Below are positions 42,160 to 53,225 of a stretch of 64,000 nt of DNA, one piece after another. Source of the stretch: Branchipolynoe longqiensis. Its lineage: Eukaryota; Annelida; Polychaeta; Phyllodocida; Polynoidae. The stretch's first letter is position 1, and each line of letters begins with the position of its first letter. Location: positions 39,998,590 to 40,062,589 of the forward strand of contig CM059199.1 of assembly GCA_030323885.1 (NCBI GenBank), given 5' to 3'. The notes below the pieces were generated by a model. The model did no database searches, was not told the DNA's origin, and was given only the letters and a program-made list of their open reading frames with translations. Both the position numbers and the translations under genes were made by a program.

Positions 42160-42310
42160 TGACATACATTTCTATGCTCTATTTTACCTGTCTAAAATTG
42201 TGTTTTTTTACTCAGACATGTTTAACCAGTGTATGACCCCCAATAGCCGATGTTCACTTTTTGTGCTGGGGGGGGGGGGGGGGTCTCATTAAAGAAACAA
42301 ACATAACAAA
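42160..42310 (+). mobile_element. LINE J 3' end
   Basis: GACATACATTTCTATGCTC, TTTAACCAGTGTATGACCCC, CCAATAGCCGATGTTCAC and a G run then CATTAAAGAAACAAAC. Confidence 0.7.
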
Positions 42311-42738
42311 ATGGGTTTGACTCTGTCGGGGATCAATCCCAAGACTCCGCATATGAGAAATCGGGCATTCTGCTAATGGGTCATCCCGCCCGCTCAGTGA
42401 ATCAGCCCTGATTCCGGTAACTATGGTAATTAGATACTGTTGACGGATGTGTCCACAGTGTATTTAGTAAGTAACCATGGAAACTGCAATGAGGCGCGAC
42501 GTATACATAGCAACCGAACTGTGACAACAACGTGGACACGGATGCACACACACTAATCAATCTGAGTCCACACACAAAATCTCCATTACACAAAAGTAAA
42601 ATTGGCATTCTATATATAATACTCTTGAGTAGTTGAGTGTCATTAGTTGTGTAGTGTCATTCTGGTGCCAACTAGATACCCATTTCATGGTTAATCAGTT
42701 TACGGATAATTATACTCGTATAATTGCTTATAGAGCAC

Positions 42739-42898
42739 ATATAGATATAACTCACAACCATACCAATCACAACCACATCATTCACAATCATACCAGTTAC
42801 AACCATGCCCATGTAAAGCACACCCACCACAATCACACCTATACCAATTACATCGACATCGATATCAACGACACCCATATCAATCACACCCACATTAA
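42739..42898. repeat. ACAACCATAC/ACACCCA tandem array, left part
   Basis: Short CA-rich units (CAATCACAACCACATCATTC) run up to the T10 insertion and are related to the ordered 30-bp units beyond it. Confidence 0.7.
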
Positions 42899-43217
42899 AG
42901 TTGCATAGTCCGATGGTTTTGAATTTCTTAATTTTTCTGAGATAAATATATTAGATCGAACACTAGTATCTACCTTCCATTAGTTCAAAGTTATTTTTAT
43001 TTTAAATGGTAAACTTTTGAGATATTTTGAGTGCATGCCAAAACTCTGACACCATAAACTTCTGCAGTAACTGGTTCTGTTAAATTGACTCAGTATTGCC
43101 TTCTACGCAGAAACAAATGCTTAATAAGTGCATCAGTATCTAAGTTAGATATGTCAAATCAAATCTAGATAATTGGTTTGGTTTTGAAAATTTGATATTT
43201 AATCGGACTATGCAGCT
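42899..43217 (+). mobile_element. T10: T element with clean TTAA duplication
   Basis: AGTTGCATAGTCCGATGG to ATCGGACTATGCAGCT, flanked by TTAA (42895-42898 and 43218-43221). The flanks CCCACATTAA and TTAACCTTAC rebuild the tandem-repeat unit CCCACATTAACCTTACCC, giving the empty site. Confidence 0.9.
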
Positions 43218-43221
43218 TTAA

Positions 43222-43450
43222 CCTTACTCACATCAATCACACCCACATTAACCTTACCCACATCAATCACACCCACATTAACCTTACCCACATCAATCAC
43301 ATGCACATTAACCTTACCCACATCAATCACACCCACATTAACCTTACCCACATCAATCACATCCACATTAACCTTACCCACATCAACCTCACCCACATCA
43401 ACCACCCTCACACACATCATGCCCACGCCAATCACACCCAAACCATTCAT
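43222..43450. repeat. 30-bp tandem repeat
   Basis: ATCAATCACACCCACATTAA/CCTTACCCAC units repeat about six times, then degenerate. Confidence 0.9.
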
Positions 43451-43452
43451 CC

Positions 43453-43752
43453 GATTCCAACCCGCAACTCATTATCAACATTTTTAGGGAAACTGGTTTT
43501 TACCCTAGTTTAATTTTACATTTTTACTTGAAAAGTATTTTACAGTTGATTTTATTTATCATATACGACTTGTGATTTTACCACAGTTGTATGCTCTTCG
43601 GGCATACATTTCTGTGATCTATTTTACCTGTTCGAAATGTAATTTTTTAGGCAGAAATGTTTAACCACCCTCAATAGCCAATGTTAACTTTTTGTGCTGG
43701 GAGCGGGGGGCGGGGGGGGGGGGGTCGTTAAACAAACGAACAAACAAAATCA
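43453..43752 (+). mobile_element. LINE J 3' end
   Basis: Shares with 36000-36200 the ACTCATTAT..A, TTGATTTTATTTATCATATA, CCACAGTTGTATGCTCTT, TTTAACCACC blocks, ending with a G run and AAACAAACGAACAAAC. Confidence 0.75.
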
Positions 43753-43927
43753 TCATGTCACTGCCGGCGTCTTCAGGCGGCCACGCTCCACTGGTTCCCG
43801 GCACTGTGAGGTGTCCATCAGCATCGGTTCCTGGTGGGTGTCTGGCAGGCATTATGCCCACCACTCTCCCCCTCATCCCGGCCAGTCCGGTGTGATCGTT
43901 TCATGCGTGCGCATTTTCAGCCGTGCG

Positions 43928-44300
43928 CATAGACTCAAACTCAAGGCATTGTCAATGGTCGTGAGCAATCTTCATACAGAAAATACAAAAAAAGTGAAAT
44001 ATCTCTAAAATCACACCACCTATTAACAAATCGCTTGGTACACATACAGAATACATACAGATTATATTAAATTTATAAGGTTAGGGTTCTTGATTTCTAT
44101 TAATTTTGAATAAAACTAATGTTTTGCACTGCACGTACCGTCAAACTCAAGGCATTGTCAATGGTTGTGAGCAATCTTCATACAGAAAATACAGAAAAAG
44201 CGAAATATCTCTAAAACCACACCACCTAGAAACAAATCGCTTGGTACACATATAGAAAACATCTTTACCAAAAACAATTGATTAAATTTATAAGGTTAGT
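43928..44300. repeat. 206-bp satellite, about 1.8 copies
   Basis: ACTCAAGGCATTGTCAATGG begins units at about 43938 and 44144 (206-bp period). Each unit has GAGCAATCTTCATACAGAAA, ATATCTCTAAAA, AACAAATCGCTTGG. The same unit forms an array within K5. Confidence 0.88.
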
Positions 44301-44319
44301 GATGATGCTGTTCGATTTT

Positions 44320-44460
44320 GACGCATGCGCAGAAGCGATGTGTCCCTCGCAAACTGGCGTACCGCGGAAACTGCAACGCCGGCCAGTCCGGGTCGGCGCA
44401 TGCGCATACATGCTGCGGGGTGTGTGTCATGACCACACATAAGCATGACGTCATTGATTC
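44320..44460. promoter_or_regulatory. Candidate CpG promoter patch
   Basis: Two GCATGCGCA sites (44323-44331, 44398-44406; NRF1-like) and a perfect CRE, TGACGTCA (44446-44453), lie in a locally CpG-rich stretch. No exon is recognised beside it. Confidence 0.35.
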
Positions 44461-44532
44461 TTCCCCGCACCGCTGCGTTTTCCTAAATGTACTCCTGCCG
44501 CTTCTCGACTCAGTATTCGGATATAAAGCCGT

Positions 44533-45235
44533 GGTTGTTGGAGTTTTACATCCTGGCAACATCTAAGGACATATCAGACTTTGTAGCATATAATGACATT
44601 ATGAGGTTATTACTCCAGCTACCTAGGTATCACAGTGCTAGTCAGCTGTTTGCCAATATTGATGTGCCAGCCTTCCAGGCTGTTATCAGGAATCTAACAT
44701 TCAAATTTATTACTAGACTTGACAAGTCAGAAAATGTTATAATACAGGGACTTGTAAAAATAGAAGAGAGTGATCTCAGATTTACATCTGCCATATGGAG
44801 GCATTGGTACAAACTACTGTATGTAGACCAACATTTTGATATTGGTTAGTATGGTAGTATTCATACTATTACTTATATCCTATTTACATTAATTTTTATA
44901 TCTACCTACTATGGACTGAATTATGTAACTACCATAATCCTGAGTCTGAAATAAAGAATTGAATTGAATTGAATATCAGGACGGGTACCGACTTGTGACA
45001 GTGCGCACTCGTGGTAACTTTATAGTGCTGCCCTACTGGGAAGTCAGGCCACCGGCACCATGACCAGATATCCCACTCAGTCACATTACCCTGACATTGA
45101 GCTAACCAGTCCTTACCCTATCCTATTAATGCCGAGTGCCCTGCTACGAAGCGATAAATATCAATTTTATAAGTCATTAGTTTGACTCAACGGGAAACTG
45201 AACTCGCCTGCGCTATACCGATTCGGCCACCGCGC
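44533..45235 (-). mobile_element. SINE-A copy split by a LINE tail
   Basis: TGTTGGAGTTTTACATCCTGG to ACATATCAG, then the LINE, then ATATCAGGACGGGTACCG through the body to a head near TTCGGCCACCGCGC. Confidence 0.87.
44578..44972 (+). pseudogene. LINE 3' fragment nested in SINE-A
   Basis: The frame ends LPRYHSASQLFANIDVPAF, RNLTFKFITRLDKSEN, WRHWYKLLYVDQHFDIG, the C-terminus typical of CR1/L2/Jockey-type ORF2. AATAAA precedes a GAATT repeat tail. ATATCAG is duplicated at 44571-44577 and 44973-44979, so this is a bona fide truncated insertion. Confidence 0.82.
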
Positions 45236-45705
45236 ACGGTCGAACATACATGAACATAATACTATTACTATCTCAAAAAGTTTCGATATCATTACTCTTA
45301 CGAAAATATTGAATTGATTTGCATTTGGTGTGAAATGAGAGTAAGTAGGGGAGTTTCCCTGATAGCAGTTCGAGGTGAGATGTCCATGTAGATATGATGG
45401 TGCGTGTCTGAGATACAATGAACTGTTATCAGTCGGGTAGGTGATACTATTGATAGGCGACCATTGATTGATAGGTGCCTGATTGGGAACCTCCCCCTGG
45501 TCATAAGCTAAATGTGTCCCTCAAGCTATTCCACCCACTCAGAACCAATCAATAATCCCCCACAATCCCCCACATCCCCCACACACCCCAAAACCACCCA
45601 CAATTCACTCACAACTACCCACAATCCTCCCACAATCGCCCCCACAATCTCCAGCCGCTTCAAGAACAACAACTTTCAAGATCAAATCATCTGATTTTTC
45701 CCCAT
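45236..45705. other. Unassigned; C-rich run
   Basis: CCCACAATCCCCCACA-type sequence at about 45555-45650; otherwise nothing recognised. Confidence 0.35.
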
Positions 45706-46057
45706 CTTTGTTTGTTGGGGGTTTCCGTCTTAGCAACATATAAGATCATATCAGGACGGTTTGCGGGTTAGAATCTCCGGCCGAGTCAAATTAGCGGCTT
45801 ACAAAGTTTATACTTTTTTTTCTTCCTTTTTTTTATTGACGAGGTATTTACTCTGCCCATAACGTATAAGCTCCCGTCAGGGTGCTTGTTTTCAACGCTG
45901 GACAGCTGTGGTGCTGTCTTGATCTGTTCCTTTGCCCAGGAGTGTTTACCTGTGTCTGCTACCTAGCCTGGAGCTTGGCTGGTTAGTTCAATATCTGGAT
46001 ATTGTGACTGAGTGGGATATCGGGTCATGGTGGGAAGGTTGGTGGGAAGTGGCAGGG

Positions 46058-46092
<35 letters not shown>

Positions 46093-46137
46093 AGGGGGGG
46101 GGACTAAATCACCATGAGTGTTCACTCTCACAAGTAT
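45706..46137. mobile_element. SINE-A pieces: inverted tail plus interrupted copy
   Basis: An inverted 3' piece (to about 45760) abuts a plus-strand head fragment (TTGCGGGTTAGAATCTCCGG) and, after a ~140-bp insert, the SINE body from CTGCTACCTAGCCTGG to about 46137. A T/G tract breaks the body at 46063-46102. Confidence 0.6.
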
Positions 46138-46145
46138 GAGACTAA

Positions 46146-46425
46146 TGCCTGGCACACACCTCCCGTTTACAATTCACGCACTAAAACTGCCCAGGAGTGT
46201 TTACCTGTGACATCACGACCCCGACCTGTCCCGTTTCGTGACTAAAACTGCCCGATTCGTTTTTCGAATCCCTTGCGATTTCAGTTTTAACCCCTAAAAC
46301 TGAGTTTTAAGTCACGAATCGCAAGGCTCTGGTGTGCTAGGGGGTCGCACACCTAACGACTAAAACTCAGACTTATGCGCGAACCGGGCAGTTTTAGATC
46401 GTATACGGGAGGTGTGTACTGGGCA
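46146..46425. mobile_element. G2: 280-bp element with TAA duplication
   Basis: TGCCTGGCACACACC to GGTGTGTACTGGGCA, flanked by TAA (46143-46145, 46426-46428). Interior blocks TTTTTCGAATC, CTAAAACTG match G1. Confidence 0.85.
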
Positions 46426-46489
46426 TAAGAGTGAATTTGGTAGGAATTTAAGGATTTCAACAAATTATTTTACAATTGTTAATTAAGCC

Positions 46490-46710
46490 TGTGAAATTAC
46501 AATTCAAACAATAGGTCTTTCTCATTCCACCGCTCTTCCACATATCCTAGTAATGCTGAGCACTACTCCAGGTTATGTATCAACAACTATAAATACATAA
46601 TTAATTGGCTTGAGTCGACTGGGGTTCGAATCCAAATGTTCGAGTCCCATGACCTGCCGCACGGGAGGCAGGCACTCAACACATTTGACAATTCCACCTG
46701 GACACACACA
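46490..46710 (-). mobile_element. SINE-C copy
   Basis: CAAACAATAGGTCTTTCTC, CATATCCTAGTAATGCTGAGC, then TTGGCTTGAGTCGACTGGGG and a tRNA-like head ending in AGGCAGGCACTC. Confidence 0.55.
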
Positions 46711-47734
46711 CAGTTTGATTATTTCATCTCACTTAACCATCAGTCAGCGGTTAATGTGCTAGGTTCTAGAGGCGACCGCTCCCTGAGTTCACTTCGAAAA
46801 GAAATTATCTTGTCATCTTAATTGCCATTGTTGTTCTGAATATTTTAGCATAATTATAAATATATGGATAGTGATAAACCCTTTATCGCATGTAATAAGC
46901 GCTGTAGTCTCCTGCCTCCCCACCCCCCCGCCCCCCCCCCACTCCCCGTTCCCCGGGTTGGGGAAGGGGGGGAGATTACCGGCATGCACCACTCCACCCT
47001 CCTATGCGGGGGGTGACACTCCACTCACTTGGAAGTTTTTTTGTCTTCTATCATTGCATAACGGAATAATTATTATATATATTTATATAATTATACATAT
47101 ATATATATATATTATATAAAATTCCTCAGGTGCGATTGACAGTGTGGCGCGTCCATTTGGGGAGAATTTGGGCCAGTGGTAGCACCACTGGTCACGTGAT
47201 TGAGAGGGGGGAGGAGAACCTACAGATCAGCATGTACAGTGCCAATAATGGACAGCAATAACAATAATTCCCTTCCGTGCCTTTATACTCACAGAATACT
47301 TATACATCACACAATTTTATACCTCCCTAAATGGACGGTCCCATGGTCGGTCGATTTATCGAGGTTTTACTGTGTGTGTATATATATATATGATGTATAT
47401 CGCATTATACGAGTATAAATGCTAGGGGAACATTTACTTATTATTATTATTATTCCTCCATAGGTGGAGTACCCCCCCCCCCACACAACCCCCAGCTGTC
47501 GGGGAAATATAATAGAAGTTTTAAACAACAATAACAAACAAAAAGTAGAAGGTAATATGTGTCTCGTCCTGTCACTTCCTTTCAACACCCACCACTTGAC
47601 TCCCGAGTGCCACTCACCTGTCCACACAGGTGTCCTTTATGGACAGGACCCACCACCACCACCCCCCCCCCCCCCAGCCACTACTCGCACACAGTTTGGG
47701 CCAGTCACGTGGTTTAAGTATTGGAGAGGTAGCT
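46711..47734. other. Unassigned kilobase with C runs
   Basis: C runs at 46922-46950, 47469-47482 and 47652-47675, TA runs at 47070-47118 and 47385-47396. No gene recognised. Confidence 0.35.
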
Positions 47735-47989
47735 GAGACTGTCTCAAAAGGTGCTAAGCAATATGGGACAAAGCTTTGTCCATTGTAACGATCAACATAT
47801 TATCTGCTTATGCATTTGCTCAGGATAAACTGATTTGATTTTTACATGGTGTTTCATAATCCCAATAGAATACATATTGATTTGAAGCAAATGTCCTTGT
47901 GTTTTCAGTGTAACTGTTTCTGTGCTTTTTTGTGGCAATCGTTACAATGGACTAAAATAAGAAGAGTTATCACCTTTTGAGACACGCTC
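47735..47989. mobile_element. S1: 255-bp inverted-repeat element
   Basis: GAGACTGTCTCAAAAGGTG and inverse; an inner inverted pair GTCCATTGTAACGAT / ATCGTTACAATGGAC. Over 90% similar by eye to S2. Confidence 0.85.
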
Positions 47990-48392
47990 AGCAACTACTG
48001 ATAATACATGGAAACCGAACCTGGTCGATTACTCATGCACTGAATATATATACATATATATAATATATAATAGACCAACTTAAATGAGTTACTGACTTGC
48101 TTTATTAAATTGTACTTGCTAAAACTCATATGCACCTGCCTTGTCTCCTGTTTGTCTGAGTGAAGTGAATTCTACTTTCCGTGTGGAATAATAAGTAATC
48201 CTGAAGTTGATTCTAACCCCAGGGCATAAGATACCCTTGTTTATTGCACCAAGGTCCGAATAGAAGTGACCTGTTACTAATCAGCCGGTTAGCATGGCAT
48301 ATCCCGCGGGGGGTTGCCGCTACCTAGCCATGGGTGGAAGAGTCTACCTGCAGGACTGTTTCTGCTAGTGTGCTGCCACTTGTTGTCTCTGA
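47990..48392. other. Unassigned stretch
   Basis: TA-rich near 48045-48072; nothing else recognised. Confidence 0.35.
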
Positions 48393-48977
48393 AGTGCCTG
48401 TCACACCTTACCGGATTGAGCAACGGACATAAACCGGGCAAAAAATTGTCTAGTCCGGTGGTGTTCGGTATCAAAATGTATCGAAATGTGTCGAACTGTT
48501 GCAACGGCCGCCGGACGAAATGGACGTTAAATGGATAAGGAACGTACATTAACGAATAGCCAACAGACGAGAACCGGATAGCAACCAAATGTCAAACGGA
48601 TGGACCAAACACCAAACGGACATGTACCGAACTATTCATGGATGCGCTAAAAAAAAAACACGGACCGCTTTCCCCCAACACCGTCAACGGACTATTCGGA
48701 AAGCAAACCGGAGATGTAAAGGATGGGTGATGGACATGAACCGGACAAAATTGACTAAACGGACTTAAACTGGACACCAACCATACAGGTCAGTCCGGCG
48801 TTGTCAGGTAAAAGTTTTGTGCATGTTCAAAACTTGTACCGGACACCGCCGGACACCACTGGACAGATAACGGACCAGCCGGATGCCAACCGTATATAAA
48901 TCGTACATTGCCGTATTTCACCGGAAAGTGTCTGGTTTCTGTCCGTTTCTCCAATCCGGTAAGGTGTGACTGCGCCT
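48393..48977. mobile_element. K3: ~585-bp non-autonomous element
   Basis: TGCCTGTCACACCTTACCGG at left; inverted GCGCAGTCACACCTTACCGG at right. The body is made of AACGGAC, CCGGACA, ACCGGAT words. No protein. Target duplication not clear. Same subfamily as K5. Confidence 0.85.
48812..48835. repeat. K-core palindrome in K3
   Basis: AAGTTTTG and CAAAACTT arms around TGCATGTT, with GGTA/TACC outside; about 150 bp from the right end. Confidence 0.85.
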
Positions 48978-49201
48978 TTATCAACAAGGTATGCGTAACT
49001 CAAGGCTCTCAGTCTCAATGTGCGGTAGTGGCGCTCACTGCATTATGTTGGTTTCTTATTTTATTTCCCTTATTCCTGTAAAATATCCCTCTATTGAAAG
49101 GTGTAGTTATATACTTACTAATCTACAAGAAATGTTATGACATATGATCAGAAGACATGACTTTACATATGCATAGGCATAGATGAATAGAGTGCTTCTG
49201 A

Positions 49202-50286
49202 AGGGCCGGTCACACATACGTTAGTGGATGTAGTGGAAAGTAGTGGAGGCTAATGTAGTTCAACGTAATTCAACATAGTTCAACATAGTGCAATGTACCG
49301 GCATCCATACTTCTCCATGATGATAACATGATAAGGTCTTAATGTCTGTGGGCCATGAGTTCCGGTTTAAGCTTTGGACATGTTCAAAAGAGCCCTACGT
49401 TTGAGGCAGACGTAGCCTCCGTGATGATAACATATTCTAGCACACTCTAGCATACTCTAGCATACTTCTTAAAGAACTCTAGCATAATCTAGTGTATTCT
49501 AGCGTACCCTAGCATACTTCGACCTGCACAAAACCTTGGCCATTCTGCCGCGGTCAATCAATCAATAGTTCCGTCCTCTAGTCGAGGGTTGGATGCAATG
49601 GTTCTCCACTTGTCCCGATGGTGTGCTGTTCTGATAGACTGTGAATAATTCAAGCCTGTCCACTGTGAAATATTTGTAAACCATGATGTTCTTGGTCTCC
49701 CTCTCCCTCTGCTGCCATTCATTCACCTTCCCTTCCAACAATGTACGGTATATTGAACTCTGACGAATGATGTGGCCAAAATAAATAAGTTTCTTTGTAT
49801 AGTGGCAAACAAGCTTTTCTTATTTTTAATTTTTCTGAGAACTTCTTTGTTGGTGATCTTCTTTGTCCATGATATTTTCATCAACCTTCGATAAGTCCAC
49901 ATCTCAAATGCTGCTAAACGTTTGTACATTTTCTTAGAGATTGTCTATGTCTCAGCCCCATACATTAGAGTAGACCACATAGCCATTAATGGGCGAAGTT
50001 GAACTTGGTTGAACATAGTGGAGGGTAATGTAGTTGAACGTAGTTGAACGTAGTTGAATGTAGTTGGACGTACCGGGATCTGTATGGTAATGTACTGGGA
50101 TCCATACCGTAACGTACCGGGATCCATACTATAACGTATTTATCCGTACCATTAGGTGGGTCATCAACCAAAACCTGCCGTACTTTAACATATTTAAATG
50201 TAGTGACAGCACGTTTCACCCACGTTTCACCCACATTATTCTATCTACGTTCAACTACATTCACAAACGTATGTGTGACCGGCCCT
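49202..50286. mobile_element. K6b: complete K6 element carrying a LINE
   Basis: AGGGCCGGTCACACATACG and inverse at 50263-50286, with TGA/TAA flanks (49199-49201, 50287-50289), one mismatch from a TAA duplication. Words are TAGTTGAACG, TAGCATACTCTAG and ACGTACCGGGATCC. A core-like GGACATGTTCAAAAG lies at 49376-49391. Confidence 0.82.
49555..49982 (-). pseudogene. LINE C-terminal fragment nested in K6b
   Basis: On minus: ...WSTLMYGAET, MYKRLAAFEMWTYRRLMKIS, WTKKITNKEVLRKIKNKK, then a frame break, KGR..., ending in the TTGA tail. It is the same LINE as 30954-31641, shorter at its 5' side and frameshifted. Confidence 0.83.
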
Positions 50287-50670
50287 TAAATGGGTCAAAG
50301 CCAAAGGCTGAGCGCCATTTGCAACCAGTATGCCCTCCCAGGATGACTTTTGAGATGCGCACAGAATTAATTATAAATGAATGTTCAGCTAAATGATCGA
50401 CAATGAAAAACATCAGAAGAATAAAATACAAGGGACAACATAGATATATCCCAAGCTAAATATAGGCGTCATTCAATAATAATATTATTAGCAAAACAGG
50501 TTTATAGTCCAGAAAGTATTTACCAGAAGTGATGGCTGCACGGAGTTAATTCTAACTGAAATGGAAAATGCATATTTGTTTTACTTGGTATTATTTTGTT
50601 AGTTGTTGCTGTAAAATCCTCTGTCACCCCTACCACTGGAAGAATGCATTATGTATTATGCCATTATGTG

Positions 50671-50721
<51 letters not shown>

Positions 50722-50997
50722 TAAATGAGAAGAAGCAAACTGCCATTCAGAAAATGGTTACATTTGGTGATTAATTCCACATGAACCTGCCTTTGGTTCA
50801 GAGGTTAAAGATAGTGCCTTAATTAGCTATGCCCACCGTACATCCACCGATATTTTGTCAGAAGCTTCGTTGAACTGCGGTAACTGAGGAAAATACACTT
50901 TAATAAATACTTCGCAAACCGATAACTTTTTAATGTAATTAATAACTATATAATGAGATTGTTTTTGGTGTTTGGGTGAGTTTGATAGTCTAGCATT
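50287..50997. other. Unassigned; long TA run
   Basis: (TA)n at 50674-50722. No gene recognised. Confidence 0.4.
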
Positions 50998-51118
50998 GAC
51001 TAACGTCATATCACGACGGTATCTACCTGTGACAGTGTGCAACTTTATAGTGCTGCCTCGATGAAAAATTGGGATGCCAACAATATGAACCAATTCAGCC
51101 ACATTATACTGATATTGA
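50998..51118 (-). mobile_element. SINE-A fragment
   Basis: CATATCACGACGGTATCTACC, TGCAACTTTATAGTGCTGCC, then decays. Confidence 0.6.
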
Positions 51119-51222
51119 TATACATATTTTATGTAAATATACTTATATATTACATATACGCATTGCATATGTATAAATACATATAAACCTATGTACAAGC
51201 ATTTATAATATATATGTATATG

Positions 51223-51476
51223 AGACTGTCTCAAAAGGTGCTGATCAATATGGGATCAAACTTTGTCCATTGTAACGATCAACATACTATCTGCTTATGC
51301 ATTTGCTCAGGATAAACTGATTTGTTTTTTACATGGTGTTTCATAATCCCAGTAGAATACATATTGAGTTGAAGCAAATGTCCTTGTGTTTCCTGTGTAA
51401 CCGTTTCTGTGCTGTTTTGTGTCAATCGTTACAATGGACAAAAAAAAGAAGAGTTATCACCTTTTGAGACAGGCTC
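51223..51476. mobile_element. S2: inverted-repeat element
   Basis: GAGACTGTCTCAAAAGGTG to CACCTTTTGAGACAGGCTC; nearly collinear with S1. Confidence 0.85.
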
Positions 51477-51478
51477 AT

Positions 51479-51695
51479 CCAAAAATGGAGATAAACATTG
51501 GAATCAGACCCTCAAAAACTTAACTCTTTTTATATTCCTTCACTTATGTTCATTGCTCCATAACCATGTGATCATATGACAAGTGGAATTAGTGAGAATT
51601 AAAATTATTTCAGGTAAAAATATTTTATTTAAACTACATTTTTGGACTGAGGTTTACATGGTTTTGCACCTGATGTGCATATGTATATGTATATT
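51479..51695 (-). mobile_element. P3: truncated P element
   Basis: Shares GTGGAATTAGTGAGAATTA with P1 and GGAGATAAACATTGGAATC (inverse) with P2, and ends ACATGGTTTTGCACCTGA. The other terminus is lost at the S2 boundary. Confidence 0.6.
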
Positions 51696-51853
51696 AATGT
51701 GTTACATATATATAATAAAGCAACTAGTCTACTATATGCCCTACTTATAGATATCGCAATTCAGCTGCACTGCATCTAAAACAGTTCCTTATTTTGACAC
51801 AGTGCGCCACATTTTAATGAGATTACGGTCTCTGCAGCACATAATAGCTCAAT

Positions 51854-51899
<46 letters not shown>

Positions 51900-52096
51900 A
51901 TATATATGCCACTGACGTTAACTAGGAGGTGGGCAAAGGTGAATGTAACTCTGGTTGACATGTCTCCAATGGAGTTGTACTCGTGGTGCCGTGTGCAAAA
52001 TAGTTTAATGTAAATAGAGCAGTTTAAGTTTCTTATTTTACCTCTCTGGTCCTTATGCGTGGTGTGGCCAACACTTTCATGCCGCTATTTATGTTT
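51696..52096. other. Unassigned; TA microsatellite
   Basis: (TA)n at about 51857-51892. Nothing else recognised. Confidence 0.4.
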
Positions 52097-52416
52097 CTTT
52101 GTTGGAGTTTGATGTCCTTACAACATATATGGTCATATCAGGACGGGTACTAACTTGTGACAGTGCGCACTCACGATGACTTTTATAGTGCTGCCCCACA
52201 GGGAGACCTGGCCGCTGGCACCATTGCACGATATCCCAGTTACATTATGCTGATACTGTGTTAATGAGTCCTTGCCCTATCCTATTAATGCCGGGTGCCA
52301 GGCTAGGAAGCGACAAATGCCAATTCTATAAGTCATTGATTTAACTCGACCGGGAATCGAACCCCGATCTCCCGCACGTGAATCCTGCGCTTTACCGATT
52401 CGGCCAATGCGCCCAG
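52097..52416 (-). mobile_element. SINE-A copy
   Basis: TTGTTGGAGTTTGATGTCC to a head ending GATTCGGCCAATGCGCCC. Confidence 0.84.
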
Positions 52417-52454
52417 TACACTATTTATGATGATATTGATTTGCAAACAAGATA

Positions 52455-52675
52455 TTATAGCCAAATGAGTTAAGCGCCCGCTTTCCATGTGCAGGTAATA
52501 GGATCCGAACCCATTGGGGTTCAAACCCTGGCCGAGTCAAATCAATGATTTCAAAATGTATACTCATCGCCACCTAGCCTGGTGCTCGGCATTACTAGGA
52601 TAGGGCAAAGAGCAATGCAATGAGGAAGACCAATTGCATGTGATTGAAATTTCCCCTGCCTAATCAATAAATCGT
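52455..52675 (+). mobile_element. SINE-C copy, clearest chimera
   Basis: SINE-A-type head and start of body (GGTTCAAACCCTGGCCGAG, CACCTAGCCTGGTGCTCGGC, TTACTAGGATAGGGCAAAG) pass into the SINE-B tail (ATGAGGAAGACCAATTGC, GATTGAAATTTCCCCTGCC). Confidence 0.7.
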
Positions 52676-52927
52676 TGGGTTTTGTTTCTTTAAACACTTG
52701 GCTAAATGTGGCTTGGGTTATTGGAATTGAGATTTAATGCAAGGTATGCGTATATGTATCCATGTCATGTGTAATCTGAGCTTGGGCCAAGCTGTCCGAA
52801 TGAATACTGTGGATACGTGATATGGTGAGTGTTTGGCTATGTGTGTGGGGGGCGGGGGGGGAGGGTATGGGCCTCCTACAAATATATTTAGGAGTCGATA
52901 ATTGGCAGATTAACCATATGTTAACAT

Positions 52928-53225
52928 TCGGACTATGCAACTTTAAAATTGCATAGTCCGATGGTTTTGAGTTTCTGCCTTTTTTCTAAAATAAATATAT
53001 TCGTTTGATTGTTATACTTATAATCAACCTTACTCTAATTTAAAAGAACTTTCATTTTAAATGGCTAACCTTTGAGATATTTGAAGTGTAAACATGTCAA
53101 ATTACTTTTGGCAAGCACACCAAAACTCTGACACCATAGCCTTCCGCAGTGACAGGCTCTATTAAATTAATTCAGTGTTCCCTTATATGTGGCAACAAAT
53201 GTGTAATAAGGGCATCAGTATCTAA
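52928..53225 (+). mobile_element. T11 element, preceded by a T right end
   Basis: ATTCGGACTATGCAACTTTAA (right end of one copy) is followed directly by AATTGCATAGTCCGATGG and T sequence to ATCAGTATCTAA, where K4 starts. Sequence after K4 does not continue T, so the remainder is lost. Confidence 0.75.
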
